The notes under the pieces are model-generated. The model did no database searches and was not told the DNA's origin. It saw nothing but the letters and a program-made list of their open reading frames with translations. A stretch of 33,161 bases of DNA from Deltaproteobacteria bacterium (GTDB lineage Bacteria; Myxococcota_A; Polyangia; Polyangiales; JADJMO01). Shown piece after piece: positions 1-5,849 of the stretch. A program made the translations under genes and the position numbers. The stretch covers positions 1 through 33,161 of the forward strand of contig JALHOE010000087.1 of assembly GCA_022843175.1 (NCBI GenBank), written 5' to 3'. Within the stretch, counting starts at the first letter, position 1. Every line of letters begins with the position of its first letter.

Positions 1-1460
1 GCCGTCGTCGTCGTGCCCGTGTCGTCGAGCGTGGTGGCGGTGTCGTCGACCGCGGCGTCGTCCGGCGCGCTCGAGTCGGTCGCCGCGGTCTCGCCGGCCG
101 TCATCGTGTCCGAGGGCATCGCCGTGTCGGCGGGCATCGCGGTGTCCGGCACCGCGGTGTCGGCGCCGGCGTCGGTCGGCACCACCGTGCCCCGCTCGTA
201 CGCGCCGATGTCGATCGCTCCGGCCGTCGGTCGCGCAGCCGCGGTGCCCGGCGCGATGAGCGCGCGCACCGGCGGATGGAACGCGGGCGTGGCGAGCGGC
301 GTCGGGAACGCGTAGCCGGCCGGGCCGCTCGTGGTCGCCGCGCCCGCGTTGACCAACGGACTCGTGGCGGTCGGCGTGAGATCGTACGAGGCGACGTTGG
401 TGAGGCCGGGGTTGGTGCCATTGAGCGTGCCCGTCCAGGTGCTCGGGACGAACGTGGCGCCGGAAGGGATCCAGTTGTTGCTGCCGGCGATGCGTTCGCC
501 GGAGACCCACGCCGCCTCGACCGTGCGGGTGATCCGCATCGCGCCGCCGGTGGTGTTCCAGATGACGTTGTTGTGCATCTCGACCGACTCGATGCCGTCG
601 AAGATGCGGAACACGGTCGCGTCCCACGCACCGATGAAGGTGTTGTTCTTGAAGCGGTAGCGGCCGCGCGACTCGCCGGTGCCGTCGCCGCCGATGCGCA
701 CGTAGCTGAAGTTCACCGTCTTTCGCAGGACGTTGCCGACGACGTCGGAGTCCTCGCGCTTGAGCGCGGCGCTCACGCCGCCGGCCGGATCGGGCCCGAT
801 CAGCTCGAGCTCGTGGTAGAGCGCGCCCTCGATCCAGTTGTAATAAATCTCGTTGCGCTCGGCGCGCGACTTCACGCTGTTGCCGCCGTTGGCGTCGTGC
901 ACGTAGCAGTACTGCATGCGAAACACGGCGCCCGGGTGGGCGGACTCGTCGGTCGCCATGTAGATCTGGTGATCGAACGTGCCGCCGCCCGCGTGGTGCA
1001 CCTCGCTGTACTCGAGGAGCAGCGAGCCGGAGTCGTTGTCGGCGCCGAGGATGCCCTGCTTCGGGCAGTCGTGGACGACCGAGTCGCGGATGACGTTGCC
1101 GTGCGAGTGGTGAAACACGCAGCGCGAGGAGCCGCCGGTGATGTCGAGGCCCTCGAGCACGTAGTAGTCGCCGCTGATCTCGACCGAGTTGGTGCCGCCG
1201 CTGATCACCGGTCGTTTGCCGGCGACCTTCATGCCGCGGATGGTGATCGGCGACGCGGCCGAGCCGTTGCGACTGAAGTTGACCGCGGCGTACGTGGCGT
1301 CGCCGTCGACCTCGACGATGTCGCCGGGGTTGAGCATCCCCGCCACCGCGGTGAGCTGCTTGATCGTGCGAGACGGCCCCACTTGATAGGTGGCGGCGAG
1401 CGCGAGGGGCGCGCTCGCGACGATGGCAGACGCGATGGCGGTCGCGAGGAATCGGCGCAT
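1..1460 (-). CDS. Secreted right-handed parallel beta-helix protein, partial (C-terminus beyond window)
   Basis: The minus-strand frame is open from the ATG at 1460 to the left edge, giving at least 486 residues with no stop, so the 3' end is missing. The N-terminus (MRRFLATAIASAIVASAPLA) is a clear signal peptide, probably cut after LALA. Residues about 30-350 look like a pectate-lyase-type right-handed beta-helix: recurrent coils such as ISGDYYVLEGLDITGG, HGNVIRDSVVHDC and SRAERNEIYYNWIEGA, and Asn-rich turns (RFKNNTFIGAW, MHNNVIWNTTG). The last 60 or so visible residues are a low-complexity Asp/Thr/Ala stretch (DTAMPADTAMPSDT). In myxobacterial secreted proteins such stretches often precede a C-terminal anchor; none is visible here. 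A carbohydrate-active or surface role is plausible, but I see no catalytic motif. It is divergent from the next gene, with only 49 bases between starts. Confidence 0.85.
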   Translation of the reverse strand, partial: MRRFLATAIASAIVASAPLALAATYQVGPSRTIKQLTAVAGMLNPGDIVEVDGDATYAAVNFSRNGSAASPITIRGMKVAGKRPVISGGTNSVEISGDYYVLEGLDITGGSSRCVFHHSHGNVIRDSVVHDCPKQGILGADNDSGSLLLEYSEVHHAGGGTFDHQIYMATDESAHPGAVFRMQYCYVHDANGGNSVKSRAERNEIYYNWIEGALYHELELIGPDPAGGVSAALKREDSDVVGNVLRKTVNFSYVRIGGDGTGESRGRYRFKNNTFIGAWDATVFRIFDGIESVEMHNNVIWNTTGGAMRITRTVEAAWVSGERIAGSNNWIPSGATFVPSTWTGTLNGTNPGLTNVASYDLTPTATSPLVNAGAATTSGPAGYAFPTPLATPAFHPPVRALIAPGTAAARPTAGAIDIGAYERGTVVPTDAGADTAVPDTAMPADTAMPSDTMTAGETAATDSSAPDDAAVDDTATTLDDTGTTTT

Positions 1461-1509
1461 GGGGCCGAGCCTACGACGCGCCGGCGGGCCGCGCAGGTAT
1501 CCTGCCGCA

Positions 1510-2286
1510 ATGTCTTTGCGGGTCATGGCGGTCGCAGCGGTCCTCGCCAGCTGTCAGGGGGAGCCGGTGGTCGAGGGCACGGTCGACGGCGGCAGCAACA
1601 CCGGCGACGCGCCCGCCGCCGGGTGCGCGAGCGAGAGGGGACCGAAGATGGTCCGGGTCGGCTCGTTCTGCATCGACTCGACCGAGGTCACCCGGCGGCA
1701 GTTCCTGGACTTCATGAAGGTGCCGCGCGACGCGCGAAAGGCGCCCGCGTACTGCGCGTGGAACACGACCGATCCGGAGGAGATCAGCGCACTCCCCGCG
1801 GGCCTCGACTTCCCGGTCGGCTTCGTCAACTTCTGCGACGCAGCGACGTACTGCGCGTGGGCCGGCAAGCGGCTGTGCGGGCGCATCGGCGGCGGTGAGC
1901 TCACGCCCGCGGAGGCCAACGAGGCGGGCAAGAGCGAGTGGATGCAGGTCTGCAGCGTCGGCGGCGCGCAGGTGTATCCGTACCCGGGCGAGTACCAGTC
2001 GTCGAAGTGCTTCACCGAGTCGGTGACGACGGACGTCGCGGGCGCGCGGACCAGTTGCGCGGGCGCGTCGCCGCCTCACTCGCAGGTCTACGATCTCGTG
2101 GGCAACGCCGTGGAGTGGGAGCACGCGTGCGACGCGGCGCCATCGGCGGCGATGTCGACCCACTGCCGAACGCGCGGCGGCGGATACGACGGCAACCGCG
2201 CCGCCAAGTGCGCGCTCGAGGCGCAGACGCGCGTCGACACCCGCGCGCCGGGAATCGGCTTCCGCTGCTGCGCCGCCGCGACCTGA
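1510..2286 (+). CDS. Sulfatase-modifying-factor (FGE/SUMF1)-like lipoprotein
   Basis: A 258-residue protein. The start at 1510 was chosen because it puts a signal peptide directly before a lipobox (MAVAAVLASC, Cys15); the frame is open further upstream, but that would bury the signal inside a longer leader. Residues 46-254 have the FGE-sulfatase fold signature: MVRVGSFCIDSTEVTRRQF near the N-terminus, CAWAGKRLCG at about 115-124, YDLVGNAVEWEHACD at about 194-208, and RGGGYDGN followed by GIGFRCC at the end. The paired cysteines that make true formylglycine-generating enzyme catalytic, expected just after the RGGG motif, are not at the usual spacing. A structural or ligand-binding role is therefore more likely than sulfatase activation. 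It has many cysteines (about 14), suiting a disulfide-bonded extracytoplasmic protein. It converges on nusG across a repeat cluster. Confidence 0.85.
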   Translation: MSLRVMAVAAVLASCQGEPVVEGTVDGGSNTGDAPAAGCASERGPKMVRVGSFCIDSTEVTRRQFLDFMKVPRDARKAPAYCAWNTTDPEEISALPAGLDFPVGFVNFCDAATYCAWAGKRLCGRIGGGELTPAEANEAGKSEWMQVCSVGGAQVYPYPGEYQSSKCFTESVTTDVAGARTSCAGASPPHSQVYDLVGNAVEWEHACDAAPSAAMSTHCRTRGGGYDGNRAAKCALEAQTRVDTRAPGIGFRCCAAAT

Positions 2287-2287
2287 T

Positions 2288-2421
2288 AGGCGCGCGCGTC
2301 AGCGAGCGCCTGAACCGCGAATAGGCGCGCGCGTCAGCGAGCGCCTGGTCCGACCAACGGGACCGGTGACCGGTGTCAAGCGGAAGAGACGGGGGTCAGG
2401 CGCTCGCTCACGCGCGCGCCT
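2288..2421. repeat. Palindromic repeat cluster between converging genes
   Basis: Two identical 24-nt direct copies lie at 2288-2311 and 2323-2346 (they begin AGGCGCGCGCGTCAGCGAGC), and an inverted copy at 2398-2421 differs from them at one position. Each copy is itself a hairpin: AGGCGC pairs with GCGCCT, the stem continues inward with one mismatch, and the loop is GTCA. The inverted copy can also pair with either direct copy. The cluster fills the gap between the lipoprotein stop (2286) and the nusG stop (2429), so a two-way terminator role is plausible, although no U-tract follows. The core GTCAGCGAGCG recurs in the repeats at 4035-4100 and 18048-18115. Confidence 0.85.
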
Positions 2422-2428
2422 GGCTGCG

Positions 2429-2974
2429 TTAGGCGCGCTTCTTCTCGACCTGCGAGAAGTCGAGCTCGACCGGCGTGCTCCGGCCGAAGATGCTCACCTT
2501 CACGCGGACCTTCTGCTTCTCGGGCTTCACCTCTTCGATGGCGCCCGTGAAGTTCGAGAACGGACCGTCGATCACGCGGACCTCGTCGCCGGCGACGAAG
2601 GTGACCTTCGCCTTCGGCTTGGCCGCGCCCTCGCTGATCCCCTTGCGGAGGTCTTCGATCTGGGACTGCTTGACCTCGATCGGGTCCTTGCCGCCGGGAC
2701 CGCCGACGAAGCCCATGATCTTCGAGGTGTCCTTGACGAGGTGCCAGGTCTCGTCGTTGAGGTCCATCTCGACGAAGATGTAGCCGGGGAAGCTCGGATG
2801 CTCGCGGGTGCGCGACTTACCGCCGGCGCGCGCCTCGGTGACCTGCTCGGTGGGGATGAGGATCTCGCCGAAGAACTGCTCCATGTTCTTCAGCTTGATC
2901 CGCTCCTGCAGGTTCGCCTTCGCGCGCTTCTCCGACTGCGAGTAGGTCTGGACCGCGTACCACTTCTTCGCCAT
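2429..2974 (-). CDS. nusG: Transcription termination/antitermination protein NusG
   Basis: A 181-residue NusG of normal length. It binds RNA polymerase, affects pausing and Rho-dependent termination, and can couple polymerase to ribosomes. The N-terminal NGN domain begins MAKKWYAVQTYSQSEKRAKANL and includes HPSFPGYIFVEMDL; the C-terminal KOW domain carries GDEVRVIDGPFSNFTGAIEEV. The start at 2974 follows the family's usual MAKKWY beginning and is preceded by AAGAGG; an in-frame ATG at 2992 would add six residues. It sits 38 bases downstream of secE, the standard pairing. In many bacteria rplK follows nusG; here nusG ends in a palindromic repeat cluster facing a converging unrelated gene. Confidence 0.97.
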   Translation of the reverse strand: MAKKWYAVQTYSQSEKRAKANLQERIKLKNMEQFFGEILIPTEQVTEARAGGKSRTREHPSFPGYIFVEMDLNDETWHLVKDTSKIMGFVGGPGGKDPIEVKQSQIEDLRKGISEGAAKPKAKVTFVAGDEVRVIDGPFSNFTGAIEEVKPEKQKVRVKVSIFGRSTPVELDFSQVEKKRA

Positions 2975-3012
2975 GGCCTCTTGCACCCTCATCTGTGAGC
3001 CTGCTTGCGCGA

Positions 3013-3687
3013 TCATGCCTTGGAACCCGCCAAGTATCGCGAGCCGAGCGCACGAATCGCGTAGATGACCACCCCTGCGGCCAATCCGTAAAGTAGCGGA
3101 TGCTCGGAGCCCGTCACGAAGGTGACGCCCTTGTTCGCTGCGATGTCGTAGAGCCAGAAGGCGACGGCTGCGCCGAGGGTTGCCGAGACGACGATCGTCG
3201 TGCTGCGGCGGACCTTCTCCTTCGTGGGCCACTCGACCTTCGAGAGCTCGAGTGCGACCTCGTCCGCGAGCTGGCGGACATCGGCGCGGCGGTAGACGAG
3301 GAACATCGCCACACCGGAGATGACCGCGGCGATCGGCGTGAGCATGTCCTCGCGGGGCTCGCCGACCTTGGGCGTCCACTGGCTGAGGCGGTGCCAGACC
3401 GACCCGGCGGCCCGGCTCAGGAAGTAGGCGAGCGCGATCGCGAACGAGAAGAACGCGGCGTAGACGTAGCGACGGTGCCCCATCTGGGTGGGCAGCGCGT
3501 CTTCGTCCTCGTCGCCCTCTTCTTCGCCGTCTTCGTCGGTGCGGGCGAGCGGGGCGTCGGCGCGGGGCTCGAGCGCGTCGGCGTCGCCGGCGGCCTCGGC
3601 CTCGTCGTCGAACGACGCGTCGACGACTGCGCTCTTCTTCGCGCCGCCCTCTTCTTTGTCGTCGTCTTTCTCGTCGTCGGAAGCCAT
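3013..3687 (-). CDS. secE: Preprotein translocase subunit SecE, enlarged form
   Basis: A 224-residue SecE; E. coli SecE is 127. The diagnostic region is ELSKVEWPTKEKVRRSTTIVV at about residues 147-167, an amphipathic helix leading into the conserved membrane segment at about 163-181. SecE clamps SecY in the Sec channel. Residues 1-68 form a strongly acidic, probably disordered extension (DEDGEEEGDEDED). Hydrophobic segments lie at about 74-92, 116-133, 163-181 and 198-215, one more than the three-segment E. coli form. The ATG at 3687 is 19 bases after the tRNA-Trp gene, so the tRNA and secE are probably co-transcribed. No strong Shine-Dalgarno sequence is visible; downstream in-frame starts would remove the acidic tail, so its translation is not certain. 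Confidence 0.93.
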   Translation of the reverse strand: MASDDEKDDDKEEGGAKKSAVVDASFDDEAEAAGDADALEPRADAPLARTDEDGEEEGDEDEDALPTQMGHRRYVYAAFFSFAIALAYFLSRAAGSVWHRLSQWTPKVGEPREDMLTPIAAVISGVAMFLVYRRADVRQLADEVALELSKVEWPTKEKVRRSTTIVVSATLGAAVAFWLYDIAANKGVTFVTGSEHPLLYGLAAGVVIYAIRALGSRYLAGSKA

Positions 3688-3706
3688 GTGTCCGTGTTTT
3701 GGTGGG

Positions 3707-3779
3707 CAGGGGAAGGGGGACTCGAACCCACGGCCTGCGGATTTGGAATCCGCTGCTCTACCAACTGAGCTATTCCCCT
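3707..3779 (-). tRNA. tRNA-Trp (anticodon CCA)
   Basis: A 73-nt cloverleaf: acceptor AGGGGAA pairs with TTCCCCT, the D arm is GCTCAGTTGGTAGAGC, the anticodon loop is TTCCAAA in a GCGGA/TCCGC stem, and the T loop is TTCGAGT. The discriminator base is G, usual for tRNA-Trp. The 3' CCA is not encoded. It lies between rpmG and secE, as in many bacteria. Confidence 0.97.
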
Positions 3780-3789
3780 AACACTTTCC

Positions 3790-3815
3790 GGGGATCCGCC
3801 GGGGGCGGGACCGGG
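3790..3815. repeat. Short hairpin element, copy 1
   Basis: GGGATCCGCC and GGCGGGACCGGG flank a short loop and form an imperfect hairpin. Its arms match the element at 20532-20557, 16.7 kb away. It lies just upstream of the 5' end of tRNA-Trp, between rpmG and the tRNA, and could be an RNA processing site or simply a mobile small repeat. Confidence 0.6.
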
Positions 3816-3863
3816 TATGAGATGAGCGCCGAGGTTAACCGGCGGGAGAGGGATGTCGACTCC

Positions 3864-4007
3864 CTACTTCGTCTCTTTGTGAAGCGTGTGAACATTGCAC
3901 TTCGGGCAATGCTTCTTGAGCTCGAGGGCCTTGCTGCCCGTCTTGCGCGCTCGCGTGGTGCGGTAGTTCCGGCTGCCACAGACGGAACAAACCAGCGTGA
4001 TCGGCAT
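3864..4007 (-). CDS. rpmG: 50S ribosomal protein L33, zinc-ribbon form
   Basis: A 47-residue protein beginning MPITLVCSVCGSRNYRTT and ending HCPKCNVHTLHKETK. The two CxxC knuckles (CSVC and CPKC) mark the zinc-binding form of L33, a small 50S subunit protein. The start at 4007 gives the usual short N-terminus; an in-frame ATG at 4019 would add MSER. It lies between tuf and tRNA-Trp. A long near-perfect hairpin (4035-4100) separates it from tuf and may lower read-through from the very highly expressed tuf gene; that is an inference. Confidence 0.95.
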   Translation of the reverse strand: MPITLVCSVCGSRNYRTTRARKTGSKALELKKHCPKCNVHTLHKETK

Positions 4008-4034
4008 GCGCTCGGACATATGGGGATACGAGCT

Positions 4035-4100
4035 GGAGCCGCGAGCGTGAGCGAGCGGGTTGCTGTTCGAAGCAACCCGCTCCCTGACGGTCGCGGCTCC
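4035..4100. repeat. Long interspersed inverted repeat between tuf and rpmG
   Basis: Two 30-nt arms (4035-4064 and 4071-4100) are complementary at 27 of 30 positions around a 6-nt loop. Read on the minus strand, the arm at 4073-4099 is identical over 27 nt to plus-strand positions 18048-18074 (it begins GAGCCGCGACCGTCAGGGAG). Both also share the GTCAGCGAGCG-type core with the cluster at 2288-2421. This is a dispersed repeat family, not a unique terminator, although here it could serve as an attenuator or an RNA-stabilising stem. Confidence 0.85.
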
Positions 4101-4113
4101 CGCCGTTGCAGAA

Positions 4114-5310
4114 TTACTCGAGGATCTTGGTGACGACGCCCGAGCCGACGGTCTTGCCGCCCTCACGGATCGCGAAGCGCATCTGCGACTCGAGCGCGAC
4201 CGGCGAGATGAGCTCCACCGTCATGGTGACGTTGTCGCCCGGCATGACCATCTTCGTGCCCTCGGGGAGCATGCAGGTGCCGGTGACGTCCGTGGTGCGG
4301 ATGTAGAACTGCGGGCGGTAGTTCGTGAGGAACGGCGTGTGACGGCCGCCCTCCTCCTTCTTGAGGACGTAAACCTGCGCCTCGAACTTCTTGTGCGGGG
4401 TGATGGAGCCCGGCTTCGCGAGGACCTGGCCGCGCGAGACGTCGTCCTTCTCGATACCGCGGAGGAGCGCGCCGATGTTGTCGCCCGCCTGGCCGCTGTC
4501 GAGGAGCTTGCGGAACATCTCGACGCCGGTGACGACCGTCTTCTTCTGCTCCTTGGCGTCCGTGAAGCCGATGATCTCGACCTCTTCGTTGACCTTGATG
4601 ACACCGCGCTCGATACGGCCGGTGACGACCGTGCCGCGGCCCTTGATCGAGAAGACGTCCTCGATCGCCATGAGGAAGGGCTTGTCGATCTCGCGGACCG
4701 GCTCCGGGATGTGCGAGTCGAGGGCGGCCATGAGGTTCATGATGCCCTCCTCGCCCTTGGGATCACCCTCGAGCGCGAGCTTCGCCGAGCCACGAACGAT
4801 CGGGCTGTTGCGGTCGAACTCGTACTTCGCGAGGAGGTCGCGGACCTCTTCCTCGACGAGCTCGAGCATCTCCGGGTCCTCGACCGCATCGACCTTGTTC
4901 AGCCAGACGACGATGGTCTTGAGACCGACCTGGCGAGCCAGGAGGACGTGCTCGCGGGTCTGCGGCATGACCGAGTCGAGGGCCGACACGACCAGGATCG
5001 CGCCGTCCATCTGCGCGGCGCCGGTGATCATGTTCTTGATGTAGTCGGCGTGGCCGGGGCAATCGACGTGCGCGTAGTGACGGTTGTCCGTCTCGTACTC
5101 GACGTGCGAGACCGCGATGGTGACGATCTTCTGATCGTTACGGACGGTGCCGCCCTTGGCGATGTCGGCGTACGAGATCGCCTTCGACTTGCCCTTCTTC
5201 GAAAGGACCTTCGTGATGGCCGCAGTGGTCGAAGTCTTGCCGTGGTCGATGTGACCGATCGTCCCGACGTTCACGTGCGGCTTCGTCCTGTTGAACTTCT
5301 CCTTGGCCAT
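4114..5310 (-). CDS. tuf: Translation elongation factor EF-Tu with atypical switch I
   Basis: A 398-residue EF-Tu that delivers aminoacyl-tRNA to the ribosome as a GTP complex. The P-loop is GHIDHGKT (19-26), G3 is DCPGH (84-88, with catalytic His88 by position), and G4 is NKVD. Domain 2 ([13 protein letters not shown]) and domain 3 ([14 protein letters not shown], ending [15 protein letters not shown]) are canonical. The effector loop is not: the near-universal RGITI is replaced by KIVTI (61-65), preceded by [10 protein letters not shown], where an APEE-type sequence is usual, and the loop is two residues longer than in E. coli. The Mg-coordinating Thr is kept. DGPMPQT is also altered, to DSVMPQT. 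The start has a strong GGAGGA at 5319-5324, eight bases upstream. It follows four tRNA genes, as tufB does in E. coli. Confidence 0.97.
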   Translation of the reverse strand: MAKEKFNRTKPHVNVGTIGHIDHGKTSTTAAITKVLSKKGKSKAISYADIAKGGTVRNDQKIVTIAVSHVEYETDNRHYAHVDCPGHADYIKNMITGAAQMDGAILVVSALDSVMPQTREHVLLARQVGLKTIVVWLNKVDAVEDPEMLELVEEEVRDLLAKYEFDRNSPIVRGSAKLALEGDPKGEEGIMNLMAALDSHIPEPVREIDKPFLMAIEDVFSIKGRGTVVTGRIERGVIKVNEEVEIIGFTDAKEQKKTVVTGVEMFRKLLDSGQAGDNIGALLRGIEKDDVSRGQVLAKPGSITPHKKFEAQVYVLKKEEGGRHTPFLTNYRPQFYIRTTDVTGTCMLPEGTKMVMPGDNVTMTVELISPVALESQMRFAIREGGKTVGSGVVTKILE

Positions 5311-5331
5311 CTCAGTCGTCCTCCGGTGAAG

Positions 5332-5346
5332 GCAAAAACTTTTTGC
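5332..5346. other. 15-nt A/T-rich palindrome in the tuf leader
   Basis: On the minus strand the sequence is GCAAAAAGTTTTTGC, two 7-nt arms around one base. It lies between the 3' end of tRNA-Thr(GGT) and the tuf ribosome-binding site and stands out in a GC-rich background. It could be a processing or regulatory site. As RNA it cannot close a loop of one base without opening several pairs. Confidence 0.5.
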
Positions 5347-5360
5347 GGTCTACTGTTTCG

Positions 5361-5433
5361 AGCCCACCACCGGGATTGAACCGGTGACCTCCCCCTTACC
5401 AAGGGGGTGCTCTGCCAGCTGAGCTAGGTGGGC
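5361..5433 (-). tRNA. tRNA-Thr (anticodon GGT)
   Basis: A 73-nt cloverleaf with acceptor GCCCACC/GGTGGGC, anticodon loop TTGGTAA in a CCCCC/GGGGG stem, and T loop TTCAATC. The 3' CCA is not encoded. It is the last of four tRNA genes upstream of tuf. Confidence 0.97.
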
Positions 5434-5457
5434 GGCTAATACACTGCGGATTGCGGG

Positions 5458-5530
5458 AGCGGGAGACGGGACTCGAACCCGCGACGTTCAGCTTGGAAGG
5501 CTGACGCTCTACCAACTGAGCTACTCCCGC
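5458..5530 (-). tRNA. tRNA-Gly (anticodon TCC)
   Basis: A 73-nt cloverleaf with acceptor GCGGGAG/CTCCCGC, anticodon loop CTTCCAA and T loop TTCGAGT. A second copy of the acceptor sequence (GCGGGAG on the plus strand at 5453-5459) overlaps the 3' end; the copy at 5459-5465 gives the right T-arm spacing. No CCA is encoded. Confidence 0.97.
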
Positions 5531-5541
5531 GCGTGGGTTCG

Positions 5542-5623
5542 TGGAGGGTGTTGGATTCGAACCAACGTAGGCAGTGCCGGCAGATTTACAGTCTGCTCCC
5601 TTTGGCCGCTCGGGCAACCCTCC
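5542..5623 (-). tRNA. tRNA-Tyr (anticodon GTA)
   Basis: An 82-nt class II tRNA with a long variable arm, acceptor GGAGGGT/ACCCTCC, anticodon loop CTGTAAA in a GCAGA/TCTGC stem, and T loop TTCGAAT. The discriminator is A. No CCA is encoded. Confidence 0.97.
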
Positions 5624-5685
5624 GAGATCGTTGAACTAGGTGTCCCTTTCGTGAACCAAACTCCGAGTCGAGTGAAAGACAGGCG

Positions 5686-5759
5686 AGCTGACGAGGGGAG
5701 TTGAACCCCTAACCGCCTGTTTACAAAACAGGTGCTCTGCCGGGTTGAGCTACGTCAGC
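5686..5759 (-). tRNA. tRNA-Thr (anticodon TGT)
   Basis: A 74-nt cloverleaf with acceptor GCTGACG/CGTCAGC, anticodon loop TTTGTAA in a CCTGT/ACAGG stem, and T loop TTCAACT. It is the first gene of the Thr-Tyr-Gly-Thr-tuf series, matching the E. coli thrU-tyrU-glyT-thrT-tufB order. Confidence 0.97.
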
Positions 5760-5818
5760 GAGGGCGCGCAGCCTACCACCTCTCCAACCGACTTGCGGCG
5801 GGTGGATTGGGGGACGGC

Positions 5819-5847
5819 TTGCTAGCAGCGGCCGCAGGGCTGGTCAA
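5819..5847 (-). promoter_or_regulatory. Candidate sigma-70 promoter for the tRNA-tuf operon
   Basis: On the minus strand TTGACC (5847-5842) is followed after 17 bases by TAGCAA (5824-5819), then a GC-rich stretch (GCCGTCCCCC). The -35 matches five of six consensus bases; the -10 is weak, with three of six. It starts just after the kinase stop codon and would begin transcription about 50 bases before tRNA-Thr(TGT). A GC-rich discriminator is typical of stable-RNA promoters under stringent control. Confidence 0.45.
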
Positions 5848-5849
5848 GC

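Noticed and set aside
276-1898. 540-codon plus-strand frame over the beta-helix gene
   Set aside because: It is Arg/Ala-rich, spans two genes on both strands, and has no signal or domain.
4060-5379. 439-codon plus-strand frame antisense to tuf
   Set aside because: It is a GC-bias shadow. Its Asp/Arg/Leu-rich composition and lack of domains contrast with an intact EF-Tu on the other strand.
5396-5617. 73-codon minus-strand frame across the tRNA genes
   Set aside because: It is a translation of tRNA-Thr, tRNA-Gly and tRNA-Tyr. Frames over tRNA clusters yield such false proteins often.
5361-5759. Integration site of a mobile element at the tRNA cluster
   Set aside because: No integrase, no duplicated tRNA end beyond the short acceptor echo at tRNA-Gly, and the gene order is ancestral.
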